From Bin90 sp965214635 (GTDB lineage: Bacteria; Chloroflexota; Dehalococcoidia; Lucifugimonadales; JADFKI01), in assembly GCA_965214635.1 (NCBI GenBank), contig OZ243964.1:186001-250000 (forward strand): 64,000 nt of DNA, read 5' to 3'. The stretch's first letter is position 1; each line of letters opens with the position of its first letter. The notes under the pieces are model-generated. The model worked only from the letters and a program-made list of their open reading frames with translations. It did no database searches and was not told where the DNA came from. The position numbers and the translations under genes are program-made. Of the stretch, positions 35,984-45,264 are shown piece after piece.

Positions 35984-36058
35984 GCGGGAGTAACTCAGTG
36001 GTAGAGTGCTTGCTTCCCAAGCAAGGTGTCGCGGGTTCGAATCCCGTCTCCCGCTCCA
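35984..36058 (+). tRNA. tRNA-Gly (anticodon CCC)
   Basis: A full cloverleaf can be drawn: acceptor GCGGGAG/CTCCCGC, D arm ACTC/GAGT, anticodon stem CTTGC/GCAAG around loop TTCCCAA (anticodon CCC), variable loop GTGTC, T arm GCGGG-TTCGAAT-CCCGT. Discriminator base T at 36055 is followed by an encoded CCA (36056-36058). It decodes GGG. Confidence 0.97.
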
Positions 36059-36162
36059 ATACTAATGGCATACAGCGTGCGCCTATGCTGCCAAATTACT
36101 GCGATAAGTGCGATAAGCTAGATAAGTTAACGGCAGCAGGAATACTCGGGACCGCTCCACCG

Positions 36163-36254
36163 CTCCGATGACGGCGCACATAGGCTGTGCGCTTGCTCAC
36201 AGATAGCCATCACGGAGACTTCAGCGGGTGCATAGGCTGGTTCAGTCATCGGAG
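36163..36254. other. Structured intergenic element after tRNA-Gly
   Basis: CTCCGATGAC (36163-36172) is the exact inverse of GTCATCGGAG (36245-36254), enclosing 72 nt. Inside, GCGCACA (36174-36180) and TGTGCGC (36186-36192) form a second perfect hairpin with a 5-nt loop. The nested pairing suggests an RNA structure or a small repeat element. No reading frame of note crosses it. Confidence 0.45.
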
Positions 36255-36329
36255 TTGGTTCACAGACACGACTTCGTAAAACTTTTACCCTTGCCGATAA
36301 AATCTCTAATCATGATTTAAGGAGATTGC

Positions 36330-36554
36330 ATGGCAGCCAAGCGAACCCGATATGTACAGTATGACTATGGGCAAGCGCGAGAGAATTGGGGAGCATCTGT
36401 CGCCGACGCCATATGGCGTCAGTTCCCGCGCACAGAAACCCAAGCTCGGGCAACATTAGCGGAGAATGTCTCTTTGCAGAGACGACCCAGAGCCGCAGAT
36501 GTGCGAGATTTGATTGAGCGAATTGTCGACAGGTCCTTGGGTAGAGATGTGTAG
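36330..36554 (+). CDS. Small hypothetical protein (74 aa)
   Basis: AAGGAG stands 7 nt before the ATG, which makes this small frame believable. The product is basic and soluble (MAAKRTRYVQYDYGQAREN at the start, RDLIERIVDRSLGRDV at the end) with predicted helices and no membrane segment or cysteine. I recognise no family. It sits alone between the structured element after tRNA-Gly and acsA. Confidence 0.6.
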   Translation: MAAKRTRYVQYDYGQARENWGASVADAIWRQFPRTETQARATLAENVSLQRRPRAADVRDLIERIVDRSLGRDV

Positions 36555-36588
36555 CCGCTCGCCTGAACCGCTAGGCGCTCTACCTTTC

Positions 36589-36610
36589 ATTCCCAGAACT
36601 TTCGTGTATA
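36589..36610 (+). promoter_or_regulatory. Promoter upstream of the acetyl-CoA synthetase gene
   Basis: TATAAT lies at 36605-36610 with a weak TTTCAT-like -35 box about 16 nt upstream. Transcription would begin near 36617 and leave a 5' leader of about 107 nt before the ATG at 36724. Confidence 0.5.
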
Positions 36611-36723
36611 ATACGGCGCAGCAATAATCACTATTCGCTGCGCCGTGTCTCATCGTGTTCAAGGCGCAATCTCGCCGAATGGCTCCATATCAGAAATCTG
36701 AAACTAACATACGGAGACGCATT

Positions 36724-38484
36724 ATGACTTCCTCTTCTTCGTTTCCCACTATCACCAAACCCGCCATCGAGGATATGAAGTCCAAGTCCAACCTTGACTA
36801 CGATAAGGTGCGCGGCGACTTCGACTGGGAAGAGATGTATGCTGAGTTGGATTGGCTGCCGGGTGGCGGGCTGAACAAGGCACATGAAGCCATCGACCGC
36901 CACGCCAATGGGCGCAATCGCGACAAGATAGCGATGATATGGGAGGGGAAGAACGGCGAGCGCGAAACCTACACATTCGGGCAGATGAAAGACCTGAGCA
37001 ATAAGTTCGCCAATGTGCTGCAAAGCCTTGGTATCGTCAAGGGCGACAGGGTGTTCATCTATATGGAGCGGCTGCCCGAGCTGTACATCGCTTTCTTCGG
37101 CATCCTGAAGGCAGGCGCAATCGCTGGCCCCCTGTTCTCCGCATTCGGCCCCGACCCAGTGAAGGACAGGATGCAAGATAGCGAAGCCAAAGTGCTGGTA
37201 ACACAACCCGACCTGCGCCGCAAGATTACGGGCATCATCCCCGAGCTGTTTGAGCTGCAGCACATGGTAATCGTGAACAAGGACAACCGCGATCCTATGC
37301 CGCTCATGTCGGGCGATCTGAGCTATGAAGAGGAGATGTCGAAGGCGACCGCAAATTTTGAGACCGTCGTTACAGGTCAGTACGACTACTCCATCATGCA
37401 CTACACTTCTGGCACTACGGGCAAGCCGAAGGGGGCAGTGCATCGACATCAGGCGGTGGTGCAGCAGTATGCTACCGGCAAGTGGGCGCTCGACCTGCAA
37501 GACGACGACATCTACTTCTGCACAGCCGACCCCGGCTGGGTAACTGGCACATCCTACGGGATGCTTGCGCCGTGGACAAACGGCGTCACGCAGCTCATCT
37601 ATGAGGGCGGCTTCCGAGCCAGCAAGTGGTATCAGCTGATACAAGACTACAAAGTTACGGTGTGGTACACTGCGCCGACCGCTATTCGCATGCTGATGAA
37701 GGCGGGCGACGACATCCCCAAGCGCTACGATATGTCCACGCTGCGCTTCATCGCCAGTGTGGGCGAACCGCTGAACCCGGAAGCGGTGGTTTGGAGCAAC
37801 GAAGTGTTCGGGATGCCATTCCACGATAACTGGTGGCAGACCGAAACCGGCGCAATCCTCTGTGCCAACTACGCCTGCCAAGATGTGAAGCCCGGCTCGA
37901 TGGGCAGACCCATTCCCGGCGTGGAACTCGGCATCGTGGATGACGAGTACAATCCGGTTCCGGCAGGCGAGGACGGCAACCTTGTCGTGCGCCCCAACTG
38001 GCCGTCTATGTTCCATACATATTGGAACAACACCGAGATGTACAACTCACGCTTCCGCAAAGGTTGGTACATCACGGGCGACCGTGCCCGCGTGGACGAG
38101 AGCGGCTATTACTGGTTCGTCGGGCGCGCGGATGATGTCATCAACACCGCAGGGCACTTGGTCGGCCCGTTTGAGGTGGAGAGCGCGCTCATAGAGCACC
38201 CGGCGGTCGCTGAAGCGGGTGTGATTGGCAAGCCCGACCCCATCGCAATGGAAGTGGTCAAGGCGTTCGTGTCTCTAAAAGACGGTTACGAAGAATCGAC
38301 TGAACTGCGCCGAGACATTATGCGCTTCAGTCGCCAGAAGCTCGCCGCCGCAGTTGCCCCACGCGAGCTGGACTTCGTGCCGACACTGCCCAAGACCCGC
38401 AGTGGCAAGATTATGCGCCGCCTGCTGAAGGCGCGTGAACTGGGGCTGCCCGAGGGCGATACCAGCACACTCGAAGATGACTAA
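36724..38484 (+). CDS. acsA: Acetyl-CoA synthetase / acyl-CoA ligase (AcsA-type)
   Basis: A 586-aa AMP-forming ligase that activates acetate or a related short acid to its CoA thioester in the cytosol. The P-loop is YTSGTTGKPKG (227-237). TGDRARVDESGYYWFVGR and the hinge follow. LPKTRSGKIMRR carries the catalytic Lys562, which is the site of inhibitory acetylation in this family. Length matches the shorter AcsA type rather than 650-aa Acs. I chose the ATG at 36724 with GGAG 7 nt upstream. A GTG at 36655 would add 23 unconserved residues. Confidence 0.93.
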   Translation: MTSSSSFPTITKPAIEDMKSKSNLDYDKVRGDFDWEEMYAELDWLPGGGLNKAHEAIDRHANGRNRDKIAMIWEGKNGERETYTFGQMKDLSNKFANVLQSLGIVKGDRVFIYMERLPELYIAFFGILKAGAIAGPLFSAFGPDPVKDRMQDSEAKVLVTQPDLRRKITGIIPELFELQHMVIVNKDNRDPMPLMSGDLSYEEEMSKATANFETVVTGQYDYSIMHYTSGTTGKPKGAVHRHQAVVQQYATGKWALDLQDDDIYFCTADPGWVTGTSYGMLAPWTNGVTQLIYEGGFRASKWYQLIQDYKVTVWYTAPTAIRMLMKAGDDIPKRYDMSTLRFIASVGEPLNPEAVVWSNEVFGMPFHDNWWQTETGAILCANYACQDVKPGSMGRPIPGVELGIVDDEYNPVPAGEDGNLVVRPNWPSMFHTYWNNTEMYNSRFRKGWYITGDRARVDESGYYWFVGRADDVINTAGHLVGPFEVESALIEHPAVAEAGVIGKPDPIAMEVVKAFVSLKDGYEESTELRRDIMRFSRQKLAAAVAPRELDFVPTLPKTRSGKIMRRLLKARELGLPEGDTSTLEDD

Positions 38485-38649
38485 ACCCGTGGCTCTAGGT
38501 GCTAAAGTTTGGGCTTGATATTGTGGTAAGGCACACCGCCCCGTAGATACTCTATGCAAAAACACAGGATGTGGGGAATGAGTTCATAATCCTGTTCAAC
38601 CCCGAATACTCGATGCCGTTTTTGAAAACCGAACTAATGAGGTGCGTAA

Positions 38650-39882
38650 ATGAAGGTAAGCTGGTTTCACCTGATGCCCTATCGCTTCTTGCCGAAGGAC
38701 TTCGAGGACAAGTACCGCAGCGTGTGGGTGGATGTGCCGAGCCACCTGTTCGAGGCGGACAAGGCGCATCAGCTCTATAACGAGTACCTAGACGAGCTAG
38801 AGTTTGCAGACGAAGTGGGTTTCGACGGCATCTGTGTCAACGAGCACCACAACAACGCCTACGGCATCATGCCCTCGCCCAATATCACGGCTGCCACGCT
38901 TACACGCCGCACATCCAACGCCGCTATCATCGTGCTGGGCAACAGCCTCGCGCTCTACAACCCACCCCTACGCGTAGCTGAAGAATTCGCGATGCTAGAT
39001 TGCATCAGCGGTGGCAGGCTGGTAGCGGGCTTTCCTGTCGGCACTTCTATGGACACCAACTTCGCATACGGGGTCAACCCCGCCATCCTGCGCGAAAAGT
39101 ACTATGAGGCGCACGACCTCGTGATGAAGGCGTGGACCGAGCCGGATGTGTTCACCTTCAATGGCAAGTACAATCAGGTGCGCTACGCCAACATCTGGCC
39201 TCGCCCGCTGCAAAAGCCGCATCCGCCCGTGTGGATCCCCGGCGGCGGTAGCGTGGAGACTTGGGAGTGGACGAGCCGAATGAACTATGTCTACTGCTAC
39301 CTGAGCTACTCCGGCTACAAGCGCGGGATTCAGGTGATGGACGGTTACTGGAAAGAGATGGAGCGGCTCGGCACGGACGACAACCCGTATCGCGCCGGTT
39401 TCCTTCAGCTGGTCTGCGTGGCAGAGACAGATGAGAAGGCGAAAGAGCTTTACGCCGAACATGTGGAGTATTTCTACAAGAAGTGCCTGCATGTGTACGA
39501 AGGCTTCGCCGATGCGCCGGGCTATCGCACCATCCGCACGCTGAAGGCGGGCGCTGTGGCGCAGCTGGGTGCGGCTGCCAACCAGAAACGCCAAGCGATG
39601 ACTTGGGACGACTTCGTGGAGCAAGGCTATGTCATCGCTGGCAGTCCCAAAACGGTGATAGAGAACCTGCGAAACGCCGTCAACGGTCTGCGTGTGGGGC
39701 ATCTGATGGTGCTGCTGCAGATTGGCAGCATGCCCAAAGACCTGACGATGAAGAACACCGAACTCTTCGCAACCGAAGTGATGCCCGAAGTCAAGGGCAT
39801 GTGGGATGAGTACGAAGACGACTGGTGGCCACAGCCGATAGACAACCGTGAGGTTGCGGGCATGGCGTCTGCAGGCGACTAA
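38650..39882 (+). CDS. LLM-class flavin-dependent oxidoreductase (luciferase-like)
   Basis: A 410-aa bacterial-luciferase-like monooxygenase with a TIM barrel that binds FMN or F420. Recognisable pieces are SWFHLMPYRFLP at the start, DGICVNEHHNNAYGIMPSPN with its conserved His residues, LGNSLALYNPPLRVAEEFAMLDCISGGRL by pattern, and HPPVWIPGGGS. Such enzymes oxidise organic carbon, sulfur or nitrogen compounds, and the exact substrate cannot be read here. GAGGT lies 7 nt before ATG. It is followed closely by an alpha/beta hydrolase on the same strand, so the pair may form one pathway. Confidence 0.9.
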   Translation: MKVSWFHLMPYRFLPKDFEDKYRSVWVDVPSHLFEADKAHQLYNEYLDELEFADEVGFDGICVNEHHNNAYGIMPSPNITAATLTRRTSNAAIIVLGNSLALYNPPLRVAEEFAMLDCISGGRLVAGFPVGTSMDTNFAYGVNPAILREKYYEAHDLVMKAWTEPDVFTFNGKYNQVRYANIWPRPLQKPHPPVWIPGGGSVETWEWTSRMNYVYCYLSYSGYKRGIQVMDGYWKEMERLGTDDNPYRAGFLQLVCVAETDEKAKELYAEHVEYFYKKCLHVYEGFADAPGYRTIRTLKAGAVAQLGAAANQKRQAMTWDDFVEQGYVIAGSPKTVIENLRNAVNGLRVGHLMVLLQIGSMPKDLTMKNTELFATEVMPEVKGMWDEYEDDWWPQPIDNREVAGMASAGD

Positions 39883-39943
39883 CGCAAAGACCGCAGCTTA
39901 CGAAAGCTAGATTGGGTTCAGAGTTCAGAGGTTGAAGGATAGA

Positions 39944-40735
39944 ATGGCAACTCAGCAGGACGAACTGGTCGTGAAGGTTGGCGGTGTGGAAACGCCGGTT
40001 ATGCATAAGGGCAGCGGCGCCCCACTGGTTTATCTGCACGGCGCTTGGGGCTATCGGAGCTGGTATCCTTTCTTGGACAGGCTTGCCGAGAGTTTCAGCG
40101 TGTACGCTCCACTGCACCCGGGATTTGGGGAGAACGGCGGGCTTGAAGACATCAACGACCTGCTCGACCTGACGCTGTACCATTTCGACCTGCTGGACGC
40201 ACTAGACTTGGAAGCGCCTGCGGTGATGGGGCATTTCCTAGGCGGTATGGTTGCCGCTGAGATGGCGGCGTTGCGCCCGGGGAGCGTGAGCAAGCTTGCG
40301 CTGGTTGCACCTGCGGGGGTGTGGCGAGACGCCGAGCCGGGTGTGGACTACTTCGCCACGCCGATGGACGAGCTTCGCGGCGTTCTGTTTGCGGACGCCA
40401 AGTCGGATGCGGCTAATACACTGCTGCCGGAGCCGGCGGACGATATGGAGCGCGGCACGCAGATAATCGAGCGGGCGCGCTCGCTTGCTGCGGTGGGGAA
40501 GTTCCTCTGGCCTATCCCGGACAAGGGGCTTACAAGGCGTATGGGGCGCATCAAAGCGCCTACGCTGGTGGTCATGGGTGAGCATGATAAGATTGTGCCG
40601 GCGTCATATGCGGACGCGTTCGCAAAGGGCATACCCGGGGCATCGGTAGAAGTGATGCGCGGCGCAGGGCATATCATGATGCTGGAGCAGCCGGATGCGT
40701 TTGCGGATACGGTAACCGCTTTCTTGCAAGGATAG
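39944..40735 (+). CDS. Alpha/beta hydrolase lacking the usual Ser nucleophile
   Basis: A 263-aa alpha/beta-hydrolase-fold protein. The oxyanion segment YLHGAWGYRSW (30-40) is normal, an acid lies in VVMGEHDKIVP and a His in GAGHIMMLEQP. The nucleophile elbow, normally GHSLGG, reads GHFLGG with Phe98. A single-base change (TTC versus TCC) would explain it. The protein may have lost hydrolase activity, use another mechanism, or reflect a sequence error. I used the ATG at 39944, preceded by AAGGA; a TTG at 39932 is an alternative. An intrinsic terminator follows. Confidence 0.8.
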   Translation: MATQQDELVVKVGGVETPVMHKGSGAPLVYLHGAWGYRSWYPFLDRLAESFSVYAPLHPGFGENGGLEDINDLLDLTLYHFDLLDALDLEAPAVMGHFLGGMVAAEMAALRPGSVSKLALVAPAGVWRDAEPGVDYFATPMDELRGVLFADAKSDAANTLLPEPADDMERGTQIIERARSLAAVGKFLWPIPDKGLTRRMGRIKAPTLVVMGEHDKIVPASYADAFAKGIPGASVEVMRGAGHIMMLEQPDAFADTVTAFLQG

Positions 40736-40767
40736 ATGCTGCGGCGCACACCGAATGAAGCAAAACC

Positions 40768-40800
40768 AACCCGCCGACGATGACCACGCCGGCGGGTTTT
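40768..40800 (+). terminator. Intrinsic terminator after the hydrolase gene
   Basis: AACCCGCCG (40768-40776) pairs with CGGCGGGTT (40790-40798), followed by TTTT. This is a standard rho-independent terminator 32 nt after the hydrolase stop codon. Confidence 0.85.
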
Positions 40801-40875
40801 ACTATGTCTTGCTATGTCAAGGCTGCGCAGGTTTGTGCTGCAAGGGGTGATTGCGCAAGTTCGCTATCTGTGCGC

Positions 40876-43485
40876 TTATCCCACGAACCAGCGCTCTAGC
40901 TCGTCGCGGTTCTGCTCTAGCCAAGCGTGATTGAGGGTGATCCGTTCCAGCGACTGGCGCACCGTGCGTTCAGCGCCCGGAGCTGGGTTGTCGGTGAAGA
41001 AGCGCCCCACATCGTCACGCATTTCCAGCGTGGTGAAGGCGGATGTGATGCCGACCAGCCGCATCACTGCGAAACCGCCTTCGCCGTAGCGCCTGTCGAA
41101 CTCCGCCCAGTTGTCTTTGAGGAACTGCCATGCGAGGTCGCGCCCATGACGGTTACCCGCCACGAGTGTCAGCACGCTTACGCTGTCGTGGACGCGCACT
41201 TCATCGCCTAGCGAGCGCTCTAATGTTTCGCCCAGCAGCGCTTGGTCGTCGAAGCCCGATAGCCCATACAGGAAACGCACTTTCTCCTCTTGCAGCGGGG
41301 TTTGGCGGCGTAGTTCCCACATTTGGTCGTATTCGGAGCGTCCTCCTCGCTTGGCGGCGAAGCGGAACGCTATGCCACGAATGTCGGGGCTAACATTTGC
41401 GGGGTCTTCGGCGTAGGCGACGAACCGAGCGGCGGCTTCCCGCAGCACATCATCATCGTCGCAGCTGCCCATATGGTTCAGCAGGGTGCTGCGGAGCAGG
41501 GCGTCCGTATGGGTTTCGTCCGGCTTGGCATCCCATCCTACCCGTGTGGCAGTCTGCCGAAAGATGCTGCGCGAGAACGCTTGGAAGTTGGCGTAGAAGG
41601 CTTCGTCCGACAGCAAGTTATCGAGGCCGGCGAGGTTAGTGGACAGGTCGGCGCAGACAGGGGCGTTATCCTCATTGTGATAGGCTTCGGCTATGGTGAG
41701 AAAGTCGGTTGCAGGGATGATGCCGGCGCGGCTGAGGGCAAAGGCGTCGTTCTGTATACCCAGCCTGTCGGAAGCGGGTAGCGCCTGATTGCTGATAGGT
41801 GCGGCAAGCCGCTGCAGGTCTGCGCTAGAGTACTTGACGCGGTAGAAGCCGGTCTGTTCGGGGTTGAGTTTTGTCCATTCTGCGGCGTCTGCTTCGGGGT
41901 CTGGGACATCCCACGCCAGCACCCGCGAATCCATCAGCGCGCTGGAGATTTCAGCGCCTTTGCCAGTGTACACACCGATGGGTATCTTCCAGAGGGTTTC
42001 GTCTGCGTTACCGCTGTTCGTGATGGCATCGTATAGGAAGCGGCGCTGCGCCATGTGCAGGCTAATGCTGCCCTCGCTGCGTTCGATGCCCACATCCAGC
42101 ACTGGGTATCCGGTCTGCATCACCCAAGTGTCCATTATGTCGGCGACGGGCTTGCCGGACGCCTCTCCGAGGGCGTTCCAAAGGTCCAGCCGTTCGGCGT
42201 TGGCGTACTGGTGCTTGGTGAGATAGCCGTGCAGCCCCTGACGGAAGGTCTCTGCGCCGAGGAAGCTTTCCAGCATGCGCAGCACGGATGCGCCCTTGCT
42301 GTAGCTAATAGCGTCGAACAGCTCGCCAATCTGGGCGGGGTTGTTCACTTCCTGCTCGATGGGATGCGAGTTGCGAAGACCGTCTAGGCTGAGGGCGCGA
42401 TTTGTGTCGCTTGAGACGAACTGCGTCCATACTTCCCAGTCGGGGAACAGGCTGTCGGTCGCCTTGTCGCCCATCCAGCTGGCGAAGCTCTCGTTCAGCC
42501 AAAGGTCGTTCCACCACGCCATCGTTACGAGGTCGCCGAACCACATATGCGCCATTTCGTGAGCGATGATGCCTGCGACTATCTGGCGCGTTCCGGCGGA
42601 TGTGTTCGCTTCGTCCACGAGCAGGGCGGTTTCGCGGTAGGTTATTGCGCCCCAGTTTTCCATAGCGCCGGCTGCGAAATCGGGTATGGCGAAGTGGTCG
42701 AGTTTAGGCAGTGGGTAGGGGATGCCGAAGTAGTCGTTGAAGTATTTCAGCAGGCGGACGGAGGTTTCCAAGGCGAACTTGCCCTGCGCTTCGCGCCCGC
42801 GTGTGGTGAATACGCGGATGAGGGTGTCGTTGTCGCCGACCTGCTCGATGTGCGTCAAATCGCCGATTATGAAGGCGAGCAGGTATGTGGACATGATGGG
42901 TGTGGGTTCGTAGGCAACCGACTTGACGCCGGGTCGCAACTCGGTTTCGCTGGCGACGGGCATGTTGGACACAGCGGTAAGCTCGGACGGCACTACGAGC
43001 GTGAGTTCAAAGACGGCTTTGAGTGCTGGCTCGTCCCAGCAAGGGAACGCTCGACGGGCGTCGGTCGCCTCGAGTTGGGTCGTCGCCATGTGCTGCTCGT
43101 TGCCGTCGATGTCGGTGTAGCTGCTGCGATAGAAGCCGCGGAGCTTGTCATTGAGCGTGCCCGTGAATGTCAGATCGAGAACGGCGTTGCCAGCGGGCAG
43201 CTCTTCTGCGAATTCGAATGTGGCGGTCTCTGCCTGTTCGTTGAATGAAATGCCTTGCGCCGATTGTGTTGCGCCGCCGTTGGACGTTGCAGCACAAGAG
43301 TGTATCTCAATCTCGATGGAGTTGAGTGTAACGGTGCTGGTCGGGGACAGAACTTCTATCCGCACGGATTCTCTGCCCGTGAATGTGAAGTCGTCGAAGT
43401 TCGGCTCAAGCGTAATCTGGTAATTGGTCGGCTTTATGTTTGTGGGCAGCAGCACTGCGTTGGATCTGTTGTCCGTGTTATCCAT
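40876..43485 (-). CDS. pepN: M1-family zinc aminopeptidase
   Basis: An 869-aa cytosolic aminopeptidase that removes N-terminal residues from peptides. The exopeptidase motif GAMEN is at 273-277. The zinc site HExxH is His309-Glu310...His313 (HEMAHMWFGDL), and the third ligand is Glu332 in LWLNESFASW. An ERAP1-like C-terminal helical domain fills the last 330 residues. All catalytic residues are present. No signal peptide is seen. The length and layout resemble the eukaryotic/actinobacterial M1 type. Confidence 0.95.
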   Translation of the reverse strand: MDNTDNRSNAVLLPTNIKPTNYQITLEPNFDDFTFTGRESVRIEVLSPTSTVTLNSIEIEIHSCAATSNGGATQSAQGISFNEQAETATFEFAEELPAGNAVLDLTFTGTLNDKLRGFYRSSYTDIDGNEQHMATTQLEATDARRAFPCWDEPALKAVFELTLVVPSELTAVSNMPVASETELRPGVKSVAYEPTPIMSTYLLAFIIGDLTHIEQVGDNDTLIRVFTTRGREAQGKFALETSVRLLKYFNDYFGIPYPLPKLDHFAIPDFAAGAMENWGAITYRETALLVDEANTSAGTRQIVAGIIAHEMAHMWFGDLVTMAWWNDLWLNESFASWMGDKATDSLFPDWEVWTQFVSSDTNRALSLDGLRNSHPIEQEVNNPAQIGELFDAISYSKGASVLRMLESFLGAETFRQGLHGYLTKHQYANAERLDLWNALGEASGKPVADIMDTWVMQTGYPVLDVGIERSEGSISLHMAQRRFLYDAITNSGNADETLWKIPIGVYTGKGAEISSALMDSRVLAWDVPDPEADAAEWTKLNPEQTGFYRVKYSSADLQRLAAPISNQALPASDRLGIQNDAFALSRAGIIPATDFLTIAEAYHNEDNAPVCADLSTNLAGLDNLLSDEAFYANFQAFSRSIFRQTATRVGWDAKPDETHTDALLRSTLLNHMGSCDDDDVLREAAARFVAYAEDPANVSPDIRGIAFRFAAKRGGRSEYDQMWELRRQTPLQEEKVRFLYGLSGFDDQALLGETLERSLGDEVRVHDSVSVLTLVAGNRHGRDLAWQFLKDNWAEFDRRYGEGGFAVMRLVGITSAFTTLEMRDDVGRFFTDNPAPGAERTVRQSLERITLNHAWLEQNRDELERWFVG

Positions 43486-43643
43486 TAGGTTACTCCGAGG
43501 TGTAAGTCTGATTTAGGTTGCAAGCGCATGGATGAGCCGCTGCGCCATGAGAGTGCTCTACCTGTTCGTGCTCCAATGAAGAAAGGCTCTCTGACCTTCC
43601 CGATTGGGTATAGAAGGGCGGTTATCTCGCGGCGCCGGTGGGG

Positions 43644-44423
43644 TTATGCGCCTTTCCAGTTGGGCTTGCGCTTTTCTGCGAACGCCTTGGGGCCTTCGAC
43701 GAAGTCGTCGGATGTAGAGGCTTTTACCTGCTCAGTGAAGGTGCGGTTGAGGGATACTTCCAGTGGCCAGTCCAAGCCTAGCGTGGACATCTGCTTGGTT
43801 GCGCGCGCGGAGAGCGGGGCGACCTCCAAGATTTCGTTCGCCCATCGTTCTGCGGTGGGCATCAGATCGTTGAGCGGGACGACCTCGTTGATGAGGCCGA
43901 GGCGGTGTGCTTCCTGCACGGATATGCGGCGCGCGGTGAGCATCATGCCCATGGCGATTTTGAAGGGTATGTGGCGTGGCAGCCTGTGGACGCCGCCCGC
44001 TCCTGCGATGAGACCAACGCGCGGCTCGGGCAGCCCGACTTGGGCGTGGTCGGCTGCGATGATGATGTCGCAGGCAAGAGCAAGCTCCAAGCCCCCGCCT
44101 AGCGCATAGCCGTTGACGGCGGCGATGATGGGCTTCCAGCACTCGAAGTTGGAGGTGATGCCGCCGAAGCGGGCGATTTCGCGCGAACGGTCGCGCCTGC
44201 CGCGCTCCGCTGTGTACTTCAGATCGTTGCCGGCGCTGAAGGCGCGGTCTCCGGTGCCGGTGATGATAGCCACCCAGACATCCGGGTCGTCGCGAAAGTC
44301 GCTGAAGGCGTCGTAAAGTTCTGCGTTGGCAGGCGGGTGCAAGGCGTTCAGCCGCTCCGGGCGGTTGATGGTTACATATGCCAGACGGCCCTTCTTTTCG
44401 TAAGTGATGAACTCGTAGCTCAT
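43644..44423 (-). CDS. Enoyl-CoA hydratase/isomerase family protein
   Basis: A 259-aa crotonase-fold enzyme acting on acyl-CoA thioesters. It begins YEFITYEKKGRLAYVTINRPERLNAL, with the oxyanion-hole segment AFSAGNDLKY and the second one in NGYALGGGLELALACDIIIAAD by pattern. A Glu in GLPEPRVGLIAGAGG occupies the position of a catalytic acid in hydratases. The C-terminal trimerisation helix is intact. The exact substrate is unknown. The nearby acyl-CoA ligase and nitroreductase suggest degradation of an organic acid. Confidence 0.92.
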   Translation of the reverse strand: MSYEFITYEKKGRLAYVTINRPERLNALHPPANAELYDAFSDFRDDPDVWVAIITGTGDRAFSAGNDLKYTAERGRRDRSREIARFGGITSNFECWKPIIAAVNGYALGGGLELALACDIIIAADHAQVGLPEPRVGLIAGAGGVHRLPRHIPFKIAMGMMLTARRISVQEAHRLGLINEVVPLNDLMPTAERWANEILEVAPLSARATKQMSTLGLDWPLEVSLNRTFTEQVKASTSDDFVEGPKAFAEKRKPNWKGA

Positions 44424-44477
44424 TGCGTCTCCTTAATATGAGAGATGTGAGAGTGGCGCAGGTTGTTAGTTAGCGCA

Positions 44478-45092
44478 TCAGGGCGCTGTGTCCCAGCGGT
44501 CGTCCCAGTGGGTTACGGTGTCGAGCGGCTTGCGGCGGGTGGGTCCGTAGCGCACGCCGTCTGCAGGGTATCCGATGGGCAGCAGGGCTGCGGTTTCCAC
44601 ATTGTCGGGGATGTTCAGCAGAGTCTTGACCTCATCTTCGTACTGCTTGTGGAATGTGGTCAGCACGCTGCCAAGCCCAAGCCCGCGTGCAGCGAGCAGG
44701 ATGTTCTGCACAGCCGGGTATACGGATGAGCCGGTTACAAGGTTGGTGGAGCCGCCGTGTTCGATGCAGGCGAGCAGTAGCACCGGCGCATCGTCTAGGT
44801 GCTCTATGAGGTGTGTCGCAGATCGCAGTATGCGCGGGTTGGCGTCTTGAAGCCACTGGAGGTTGGGCAGGGCATTTCTGCCCGCGCGGCGGTATATCTC
44901 GGCAAGCTGCGCGCGCAGAGCATCGTCCTGCACGACTACGAAGTGCCACAACTGACGGTTTGTGCCGCTGGGCGCTTTTGATGCCGCTTCCAAAATCTTG
45001 GTTATCATCTCTTGCGGCACGGAGTCGGTTTTGAAGTATCGTATGGCTCTCTGAGTGTGCATCGCATCGAAGAGGCCGATTTGGTCGGTCAT
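44478..45092 (-). CDS. Nitroreductase-family FMN oxidoreductase
   Basis: A 204-aa FMN-dependent nitroreductase-fold protein. MHTQRAIRYFKTDSVP is the family opening, SKAPSGTNRQLWHFVVVQD contains the FMN-binding Ser/Asn region, and AARGLGLGSVLTTFHKQYEDEV is the late conserved block. The start is the ATG at 45092 with AGGAG 6 nt upstream. The frame is open further upstream, but that part is a shadow of the divergent oxidoreductase gene. The divergent LLM-class gene may share a promoter region of about 170 bp. Confidence 0.9.
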   Translation of the reverse strand: MTDQIGLFDAMHTQRAIRYFKTDSVPQEMITKILEAASKAPSGTNRQLWHFVVVQDDALRAQLAEIYRRAGRNALPNLQWLQDANPRILRSATHLIEHLDDAPVLLLACIEHGGSTNLVTGSSVYPAVQNILLAARGLGLGSVLTTFHKQYEDEVKTLLNIPDNVETAALLPIGYPADGVRYGPTRRKPLDTVTHWDDRWDTAP

Positions 45093-45264
45093 GGTTCGCT
45101 CCTGTGTTGAATGTGATGATGGAATTATAACGCATCGGCTATCATATTTGCCCGCCTGCGAGTAAGTGGTTTTGTGTTGCGGGCGTGTGCAGGCGTATGC
45201 GCGATGGGAGCGGCTCTGATAGAATAGGCGCTGTTTGATTTTGAGCAGACATCGGAGGATGAAT

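Noticed and set aside
36631..38016. 461-aa open frame antisense to acsA
   Set aside because: Antisense shadow; acsA shows all motifs in the sense frame.
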